Source: JBKQVT01 sp963727245 (lineage in GTDB: Bacteria > Planctomycetota > Planctomycetia > Pirellulales > Thermoguttaceae). From it: a DNA stretch of 64,000 nucleotides. The stretch covers positions 372,001 through 436,000 of the forward strand of contig CAVSFO010000005.1 in assembly GCA_963727245.1 (NCBI GenBank), read 5' to 3'. A program made the position numbers and the translations under genes. Shown here in pieces: positions 57,468 through 64,000 of the stretch; within the stretch, counting starts at the first letter, position 1, and each line of letters begins with the position of its first letter. The notes under the pieces are model-generated. The model searched no databases, was not told the DNA's origin, and was given only the letters and a program-made list of their open reading frames with translations.

Positions 57468-58790
57468 ATGTCGCAGGTCGAGACGAAGCTGCCCAGGAAG
57501 GTCGCCGACATGTCGTTGGCCGACTGGGGCCGGAAGGAAATCGCTTTGGCCGAGAACGAGATGCCGGGCCTGATGGCCTTGCGGAAGAAGTACGGCCGCA
57601 GCAAGCCGCTCGGCCGGCGCCCACATCGCCGGCTGCCTGCACATGACGATCCAGACCGCGGTGCTGATCGAGACGCTCATCGAGTTGGGGGCCAAGGTCA
57701 CCTGGAGCAGTTGCAACAAGTTCTCCACCCAGGACCACGCCGCGGCCGCCATCGCCGCGCCGGGGCATCCCGGTCTACGCCTGGAAGGGCGAGAGCGACG
57801 CCGACTACGACTGGTGCATCGAGCAGACCCTGTACTTCCCCGACGGCAGCCAGTTGGACCTGATCGTCGACGACGGCGGCGACCTGACGGCCATGGTCCA
57901 CGGCCCCAAGTATCGCCACCTGCTGGCCGGCATCCGCGGCCTGTCGGAAGAGACCACCACCGGCGTCCATCGCCTCTACCAGATGCACGAGCGGGGCGAG
58001 CTGGCCGTCCCCGCCATCAACGTCAACGACTCGGTGACCAAGAGCAAGTTCGACAACCTCTACGGCTGCCGCGAGTCGCTGGCCGACGGCATCAAGCGGG
58101 CGACCGACATCATGGTGGCCGGCAAGGTCGTGGTCATCTGCGGCTACGGCGACGTGGGCAAGGGCTGTGCCCATTCGATGCGGTCCTACGGCGCCCGGGT
58201 GCTGATCACCGAGATCGATCCGATCTGCGCCTTGCAGGCGGCCATGGAAGGCTTCGAGGTGACGACGATGGACGAGGCCGCCGCGCGGGGCAACATCTTC
58301 GTCACCGCCACCGGCTGCCGCGACGTGATCCTCGGCCGCCACATGGAGCGGATGCCCAACGACGCCATCGTCTGCAACATCGGCCACTTCGACCTGGAGA
58401 TCGACGTCGCCTGGCTCGAACAGCCACAAGGACCTCAAGAAGGTGAACATCAAGCCGCTGGTCGACCGCTACACCTTCCCCGACGGCCACTCGATCATCC
58501 TGCTGGCCGAGGGGCGGCTGGTCAACCTCGGCTGTGCCACCGGCCATCCGTCGTTCGTCATGTCGAACTCGTTCACCAACCAGGTGCTGGCCCAGATCGC
58601 CCTGTGGACCGAGCCGGAGAAGTATCCGCTGGGCGTGCACACGCTGCCCAAGCAGCTCGACGAGGAGGTGGCCCGGCTGCACCTCGGACAGCTCGGCGTC
58701 AAGCTCACGCAAGCTGACGCCGCAGCAGGCCGCAGTACCTGGGCGTGCCGCGTGGCCGGCCCGTTCAAGCCGGAGTATTACCGTTATTAA
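57468..58790 (+). CDS. ahcY: Adenosylhomocysteinase with about six single-base insertions
   Basis: About 440 residues; GAGGAG precedes ATG 57468. It hydrolyses S-adenosylhomocysteine. Family motifs: ENEMPGLMALRKKYG, HMTIQTAVLIETL, CNKFSTQDHAAAAIAA, NVNDSVTKSKFDNLYGCRES, GYGDVGKGCAHSM (NAD loop), HPSFVMSNSFTNQVLAQIAL and ending GPFKPEYYRY. Breaks near 57611, 57767, 58425, 58705, 58726 and 58743 all look like one extra base each; the last three cancel out. Restored, the sequence is a normal AhcY, so the gene is probably intact in the organism. Confidence 0.93.
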
Positions 58791-58851
58791 AGTTCAAGGA
58801 TCGGAAGGCGATAAACGGATGAAGGATGTCCGGCGCAGAACCTGTCTGGTC

Positions 58852-58914
58852 ATCCTTCATCCTTTATCCTTCATCCTTTCCCTGGTCCCTGGCCCCTGGT
58901 CCCTGACCCCCGTT
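58852..58914. repeat. Heptamer array before the DUF1015 gene
   Basis: Units ATCCTTC, ATCCTTT, ATCCTTC, ATCCTTT, CCCTGGT, CCCTGGC, CCCTGGT, CCCTGAC, CCCCGTT, in register. It ends three bases before the ATG, leaving no room for a normal ribosome site. Confidence 0.95.
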
Positions 58915-58917
58915 CTT

Positions 58918-60228
58918 ATGCCTGAAATTCAAGCCTTCCGCGCCTTCCGCTACGACCTGGGCCACGTCGGCTCGTTGAGCGACGTGGTCGCGCCCGCCCT
59001 ACGACGTGATCGACCCCGACTTGCAGGAGCAGCTTTATCGCAAGCACCCCTGCAACGTCGTCCGCCTGATCCTCAACCGCATCGAGCCGGGCGACGACGA
59101 CGAAGTGAACAACCGCTACACCCGGGCGAAGCGATTGCTCAAGGACTGGCAGTCAGCGGGCGTGCTGTTCAGCCGAGTCGGACCCGGCCATCTACGTCTA
59201 TCACCAGGAGTTCGCCTACGAGGGCACGACCTACACCCGCCGCGGCTTCATGGCCCGGCTGCGGCTGTCGCGGTTCGGCGAAGGCCAGGTCTTCCCGCAC
59301 GAGGAGACCCTCACCGGGCCGAAGGTCGACCGGCTCATGCTGACCACCGTCTGCAAGGCGAACCTCAGCCAGGTCTTCGGCCTCTACCCCGATCCCGACG
59401 AACCAGGCCCAGCGGATCCTCGACGAGGCCATCGCGCGCGATCACGCCGCTGGAGGCCACCGATCACCTGGGCGTGGTCAATCGGCTCTGGCCGGTGACC
59501 GACGTGTCGGCGATCGCGGCCCTGGCCAGCCTGATCGGGCCGAAGCCGATCTTCATCGCCGACGGCCATCACCGCTACGAGACCGCCTGCAACTATCGCG
59601 AGCACGTCTTCGAGACCGGCGCCCTGACGCCCGACCATCCGGCCAACTTCGTGCTGATGATGTGCGTCGGCCATGGAAGACCCGGGGCTGATCGTGCTGC
59701 CGACGCACCGGCTCTTCCGCGGCCTGCCGGCGATGACCGCCGAGGACCTGGCCGCCAAGCTGGGCGACTGCTTTCGCGACGCGGCCGGCCGGCCAGGGCC
59801 CCGAGGCGGCCCGCGACGTCTGGGAGGACATCGTCACCGGCGACGACCAGGGGACGCTGGGGCTGTTCACCGCCAAGGACGGCCAGTGGACGCTCGCCCG
59901 GCTGACCGACGCCGGACGCGCCCGCATGGCCGACGTGGCCAAGGACCACACCGAGCCCTGGCGGGCGTTGGGCGTGAGCCTCCTGCACCGGCTGCTGATC
60001 GAGAACCTGCTGGGCGGCGCCAAGCTGCCCAAGCCCAAGTACGTTCACCTGGTCGAGGAAGTGGTCGCCGGGCTTCGCACGGGCGAGTTCCCGCTGGCCG
60101 CGCTGGTCATGCCCGCCACGGTCGGCGACATCCGCACGATCAGTTCCAGCGGCGAGCGGATGCCGGCGAAGAGCACGTATTTTTATCCGAAGCTGCTGAG
60201 CGGCCTGGTCATCAATCCGCTGGAATGA
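58918..60228 (+). CDS. DUF1015 domain protein with about six single-base insertions
   Basis: About 435 residues. MPEIQAFRAFRYDL, VVAPPYDVID, NVVRLILNRIEPG, YTRRGFMARLRL, FGEGQVFPHEET, PIFIADGHHRYETACNYR and a C-terminal VGDIRTISSSGERMPAKSTYFYPKLLSGLVI match DUF1015, a widespread family of unknown function. Breaks near 58995, 59175, 59402, 59445, 59672 and 59792 each fit one extra C or G. Start ATG 58918 from the family N-terminus. Confidence 0.85.
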
Positions 60229-60231
60229 GAG

Positions 60232-60266
60232 GGGAGGGACCAGGGGCCGGGGGCCAGGGGCCAGGG
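60232..60266. repeat. Heptamer array GCCAGGG type
   Basis: GGGAGGG, ACCAGGG, GCCGGGG, GCCAGGG, GCCAGGG just after the DUF1015 stop. Confidence 0.9.
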
Positions 60267-60331
60267 ATTGGAAAAGCCCCGCGACTGCGTCGCGGGGGCG
60301 GCGGGGCGGGCAAGCGGCGCGTACCGGCTCT

Positions 60332-60347
60332 GGTTCCACGTGGAACC
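60332..60347. promoter_or_regulatory. parS-like site 1
   Basis: GGTTCCACGTGGAACC, a perfect 16-base palindrome, equal to the parS core TGTTCCACGTGGAACA except at the outer base pair. Located 1.7 kb before parA. Confidence 0.8.
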
Positions 60348-60389
60348 GGCGGCCCGTGCGGAACCAGGGGCGCAAGGGGGCAAGTCATC

Positions 60390-61218
60390 ATGACCGACGC
60401 CGACCTCCGCGACGCATCCGACGGCGGGCCGCTCTTGGCAGACGAGCACTTCCAGCCGCCGCGGCTGAGCATTCTCCACTTGCTGATTTGGACCGCAGTG
60501 GCCGCCGTGCTCTTGAAGTTCATTGTCGTGGGTGCCTGGCGGCAGGGCGCCGGGGCAAGTGGCCTAAGCCTACTCCTCCAGGCGATCAGATCGGCTTACT
60601 GCATCCTGGAGGCGGCCGGCCTGGTCGGCTTCGGCGTGTTACTGGTTTCGCGGCTACGCGGCGGCTCGGGAAGGCTCCAGCCCGGCCACTGGGTGCTGCT
60701 CGTCGAGGTTTCCGCGAATTGGTGTGTGCTGGCTCTGTACGACGGCGTATGAAATGAACCACAGGATTATTGCGATATCGGACGTGTCTCCGATGAACCC
60801 GGAGTTCTTTCCACTGATGAAGTTCTACATGGGGCTCTCGGCCGCGGCGTGTCTGTGCTGTGCGACGTTGTATTCTATTGCAGCCGGCCGGACTAAGGAC
60901 GGCCGGCGGTGGAAGGTTTTTTTCCTGTTCCTTGCCATCACGGCCCTGCTCACGGGCTTGGTTTGCGGACCGTGGTTTCTCAAATTCGTGTTGATGTGCA
61001 ATCTCTCCGATTGGGACTCCTTCCGGCTGGTCGAGGCCCCTCAGCGCGTGGCCGATGCCGTCGTCCTTCTGGTGCTTCTCGTCAGTATCGCCACTGGTCT
61101 GCGGGGGCGCCGCGACTGGCTCCACTGGCTCGGCCTCAGATACCTTGGCGGCATCGCGGCCATCGACATCACGTTCTACGTTTGGATAGCACTCCTCGGG
61201 CTTCCATCGATACTTTGA
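60390..61218 (+). CDS. Membrane protein of unknown function, probable frameshift (or two overlapping genes)
   Basis: The first part, 120 residues from ATG 60390, has two membrane segments (LSILHLLIWTAVAAVLLKF and ILEAAGLVGFGVLLVS) and stops at 60752 after ALYDGV. The second frame continues YEMNHRIIAISDVSPMNPEFFPLMKFYMG with further segments (AACLCCATLYSI, VFFLFLAITALLTGLV, VADAVVLLVLLVSIATGL). One base added near 60745 makes a continuous protein of about 276 residues, with planctomycete-type segment spacing. Two separate overlapping genes remain possible. Confidence 0.55.
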
Positions 61219-61245
61219 GCCATCGGCTCTCCGTTTCAAACTGGA

Positions 61246-61261
61246 TGTTTCACATGAAACA
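61246..61261. promoter_or_regulatory. parS-like site 2
   Basis: TGTTTCACATGAAACA: all 16 positions match the palindromic parS consensus TGTTTCACGTGAAACA except the central G, which is A. Confidence 0.75.
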
Positions 61262-61282
61262 GGCAATTCAGGGGCAATCGGC

Positions 61283-61298
61283 CGTTTCACGTGGAACC
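61283..61298. promoter_or_regulatory. parS-like site 3
   Basis: CGTTTCACGTGGAACC matches the reverse complement of the B. subtilis parS (TGTTTCACGTGGAACA) at 14 of 16 positions, missing only the outer ones. 22 bases from site 2. Confidence 0.8.
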
Positions 61299-61318
61299 TA
61301 ACGAAAGCAGCAGTAATC

Positions 61319-61808
61319 GTGGCAAGCCAGACTAGACCATTCCAGTTCAGCCTGCGGTCGATGTTCATTGTTACCACTGCGCTAGCGGTCGTCTGCTCCG
61401 GCTTGTTCGCCGGACCGGCGTGGGTGAGCTTTGTGACACTCGTGGTGCTCGGCCTCCTGACCACGATTGTCTTCGCGGTGGCGGTCGTCTACGGTCGCGG
61501 ATATCTGCGAACGTTCGCTATTGGCGCCCTGTTTCCATCCGCTCCGCTTCTGCTGTGTTGGCTCTACTTCGCGGCGACAATCCTCATCGAGCTTTGGGGC
61601 GACCCCGCCGGTGTCGCCCGCGCAGTTCAGTCCTGGCGGCACAGCCGACGATTCGGTCCCCCGCCTCGGCGTGGTCATTCTTGTCGGGGCGGCGACGTTT
61701 GTTATCTTGTTGTGCGGGCTGTTTGCCATGCTCGTGCGTTGGCTGGTCGAGCGGGTGCAGCGGCCGGAGCCGGAAGCGGCGGAGCCGGCAGCGGAACCGG
61801 AACCCTGA
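61319..61808 (+). CDS. Small planctomycete-type membrane protein, one frameshift
   Basis: About 163 residues. The N-terminus FQFSLRSMFIVTTALAVVCSGLFAG is the recurring planctomycete FSLR-x-MF pattern; then VSFVTLVVLGLLTTIVFAV and SAPLLLCWLYFAATILIELW, and after a frame change near 61630 LGVVILVGAATFVILLCGLFAML with an acidic Pro/Glu tail. The open frame continues into parA only because of the break. Confidence 0.6.
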
Positions 61809-61909
61809 GCCCTGCGGGCGAAACCGCAAGCGAGCCGCCGGCCGCCGCGGGCCGGGCAGCCCCTGTGCCCCCGCAGCCCCCCGGACGCAGTCCGGGGGCT
61901 TTTCTTTTT

Positions 61910-61944
61910 CCCCTGGCCCCCGGCCCCCGGTCCCTGGCCCCTGC
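61910..61944. repeat. Heptamer array CCCCTGG type
   Basis: CCCCTGG, CCCCCGG, CCCCCGG, TCCCTGG, CCCCTGC, upstream of parA, complementary in kind to the array at 60232. Confidence 0.9.
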
Positions 61945-62017
61945 AAACTGGCATTTCCCGCCGGTGGGCTCCGCGGGTAGAATCGCGGGCGGTGAACAAG
62001 TGGCACGGAGGCCAGTC

Positions 62018-62763
62018 ATGGGCCGGACCCTTTGTGTGGCTAACCAGAAAGGCGGCGTCGGCAAAACGACCACCGCCCTGAACCTGGCCGGCGCGCTGGC
62101 GCGGGCCGGTTGCCATACCCTGCTGGTCGATCTCGACCCGCAGTGCAACGCCACCACCGGGCTGGGCCGCAAGCCGGTCGTGGGCCATCCGCTGGTGGCC
62201 GGCACGGCGATCCGTCAGGGCGTCGTGGCCACCGACGTGCCGGGGTTGGACCTGCTGCCGGGCAGCCGCAGCTTCCGCGACGTCGAACTCTTGACGCGCG
62301 ACGATCCGCAGCAGGCGGCCCGGCTGCGCGAGCACCTGGCCCTGGGCTTCAGCGCCTATGACTTCGTGCTGATCGATTGCCCGCCGTCGCTGGGCCCGTT
62401 GACCAAGACCGCCCTGGCCAGCTCGACCGAGGTGCTGATGCCGATCCAGTGCGAGTTCTTCGCCATGGAGGGCCTCACGCAGATGATCGAGGTCATCCGC
62501 GAGGTGATCCAGCAGCAGGCCCACGAGTTGCAGTTCGGCGGCATCGTATTGACCATGTACGACGACAGCCTGGAGCTGACCCACGAGGTCGACCAGGAGG
62601 TGCGGGAGTTTTTCGGAGAGATTGTTTACCAGACGGTGATCCCCCGCGACGTGGCGGTGTCGGAAGCGCCCAGCCACGGCCAGACGGTGATCGAATACTG
62701 CCCGCGCGCCGCGGCGCCCGGGCCTACGTGGAGCTTTGCATGGAGGTATTAGACCGTGAATAA
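62018..62763 (+). CDS. parA: Chromosome-partitioning ATPase ParA (Soj), one frameshift near the end
   Basis: About 248 residues. The deviant Walker A KGGVGKTTTALNLAGAL, LLVDLDPQCNATTGLG, and Walker B VLIDCPPSLGPLT define chromosomal ParA. GGAGG lies 7 bases before ATG 62018. The last part breaks near 62712 (GCCGC for GCCCGC), after which the other frame reads PRARGARAYVELCMEVLDRE to the TAA at 62761-62763. It overlaps parB by 8 bases. ParA ATP cycling moves the ParB-parS complex. Confidence 0.94.
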
Positions 62764-63847
62764 AGAACGACGTTTGGGACGTGGCCTGGAGGCCTTGTTG
62801 GGTGGACTGCCCGGTTGGTCGGGCATGGGGGCGAAGCCGGGCGAGGGCGCTCCCTTGGCGGCGATGCCGGAGGTCGGGGCGCCGGGCACGCAGCCGGCTG
62901 CGCCCGCCGACGATCCGTACGCGCCGCTGGGCGGAGGCGGGGCAGCCGGGTCAGCCGCTGGTGGCGGCCGCCGCCCCTGCCGCACGCGGCGGCCTCGGCC
63001 GGCGGACTGCCGCGGCTGGAGATCGATCAGATCGCCAGCAATCCCCTGCAGCCCCGGCAGGACTTCAACACCGAGGAGTTGCAGACCCTCGCCGAGAGCA
63101 TCGCCGCCCACGGCCTGCTCCAGCCGGTGGTCGTGCGGAAGGTCGGCGATCGCTACGAGCTGGTCGCCGGCGAGCGGCGTTTGCAGGCGGCCAAGCGCGC
63201 CGGCTGGAACGACGTGCCGGTCAGCATCATCGAGGCCGACGACCGGCAGACGGCCGAACTGGCCATCATCGAAAACCTGCATCGCAAGGACCTCAACGCC
63301 CTGGAGAAGGCGGCCTCGTTCCAGCGTTACCTTCAGCAGTACGGCTGCACCCAGGAGGAGCTGGCCGGCCGGTTGAATCTGGACCGCTCGACGATCGCCA
63401 ATTTGATCCGCCTGCTGGAGCTGCCCAACCCGGTCCAGGATGCCATCCGGCAGGGCAAGATCAGCCAGGGTCACGCCCGGGCGATGTTGCCGTTGGGGGA
63501 CGAGCGCGAGCAGTTAGCGTTTTGTGAGCGTATCCAGAATGAGGGGCTTAATGTACGCCAGACAGAGGGTATGGTGCAGGAGCTGATCGAGCGGGCCGAT
63601 GGCGGGCCGCTGGGCGTGATCGGCCGCGACGGCAAGCCGTCGCAAGCCGCGGAAGTCGCGGAGCGAGCATGTGGCGGCGTTGGAGCAGGAGCTGCGCGCG
63701 GCGTTGGGCACGCGGGTGAAGCTGACCCACAACGCCCGGGGTCGCGGCAAGCTGGAAATCCAGTTCCAGAGTCACGAGGAGTTCGAGCGGATTCGGCAAC
63801 ACATCTGCAACTCCAGCCCGCCCAGCGTGCAGGTCCAGGCGGGGTGA
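62756..63847 (+). CDS. parB: Chromosome-partitioning protein ParB, two frame breaks
   Basis: About 364 residues from GTG 62756. RRLGRGLEALLGG at the N-terminus binds ParA. After a variable linker (broken near 62945-62985) comes the CTP-binding core LEIDQIASNPLQPRQDFN and the GERRLQAAKRAGWN motif, then the HTH LTQEE-type CTQEELAGRLNLDRSTIANLIRLLELP. Another break near 63650 (KPSQPRKSR) leads to the dimerisation end KLEIQFQSHEEFERIRQHI. It binds the three parS-like sites upstream. Confidence 0.93.
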
Positions 63848-63852
63848 ATCAA

Positions 63853-63887
63853 AGGCGGAAGGCGGAAGGGGGAAGGCGGAAGGCAAA
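63853..63887. repeat. Heptamer array AGGCGGA type
   Basis: AGGCGGA, AGGCGGA, AGGGGGA, AGGCGGA, AGGCAAA, six bases after the parB stop. The remaining bases to 64000 hold no recognisable gene. Confidence 0.9.
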
Positions 63888-64000
63888 CAGCGGGCGGCGG
63901 CTCGCTTGCGGTTTCGCACACGGGGCGCAGGGAGTGGCCGTTGGTTGCCACTGCACCTCTTTCGGGTTAACATACACGAGGTGCGGGGCGTGGCGCAGCC

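Noticed and set aside
61319..62752. Frame that joins a membrane protein to ParA
   Set aside because: ParA has a good GGAGG and ATG at 62018, and the membrane protein has a separate end at 61808 in the other frame.

Overview
The window is high-GC DNA from a member of the Planctomycetota, most likely a Pirellulales-type planctomycete. Evidence: the 16S rRNA gene has a planctomycete-like 5' region and stands alone, with no 23S, 5S or tRNA gene beside it. A BBP7-like outer-membrane protein, a Tat-exported Gfo/Idh/MocA oxidoreductase, an NPCBM-GH27 alpha-galactosidase, a bacterial serpin and small membrane proteins with the FSLRSMFIVTT-type N-terminus point the same way. No phage, insertion sequence, CRISPR array or tRNA gene was found.

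Layout. 0-10 kb (minus): a translation operon nusA-infB-rbfA-(HhH-GPD protein), a ketoacyl-synthase homologue lacking catalytic residues, and an EF-G paralogue. 10-16 kb: carbohydrate genes (sugar isomerase-like, Gfo/Idh/MocA, GH27) and the BBP7-like protein. 16.7-17.1 kb: a candidate structured non-coding RNA with its own promoter and terminator. 17-22 kb: zinc-ribbon membrane protein, proS, der, NIF3-like. 22-32.6 kb (minus): a surface-glycan cluster (YfhO-like, two GT2, methyltransferase, heptose-phosphate kinase, nucleotidyltransferase-HAD fusion, two NAD-dependent epimerases, an RmlC-like epimerase). 33-40 kb: accessory genes (PH-domain, ACP, XRE regulator, DUF4160-DUF2442 pair, serpin, DUF433 antitoxin with a deleted toxin). 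39.9-41.7 kb: 16S rRNA with boxA and promoter. 43.7-47.8 kb: csrA and argB-argD-argF. 48-56 kb: rlmKL, then an operon for polysaccharide chain length and export control (Wzz-like, ExeA-like ATPase, CpsD-like). 56.6-64 kb: trpF, ahcY, a DUF1015 gene, two membrane proteins and parA-parB preceded by three parS-like sites, so this end may lie near a replication origin.

Intergenic DNA is packed with several families of palindromic or inverted repeats and with arrays of degenerate 7-bp repeats. One palindromic element has become part of a coding sequence.

Many conserved genes are interrupted by one- or two-base frame changes. In the left two thirds most look like contractions of GC-alternating or G/C runs; at 51.9-60.3 kb most look like single-base insertions. 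Since ahcY, infB, parA and parB are all hit, I treat these as consensus errors and give each gene as one feature across the breaks, so exact protein lengths are approximate.
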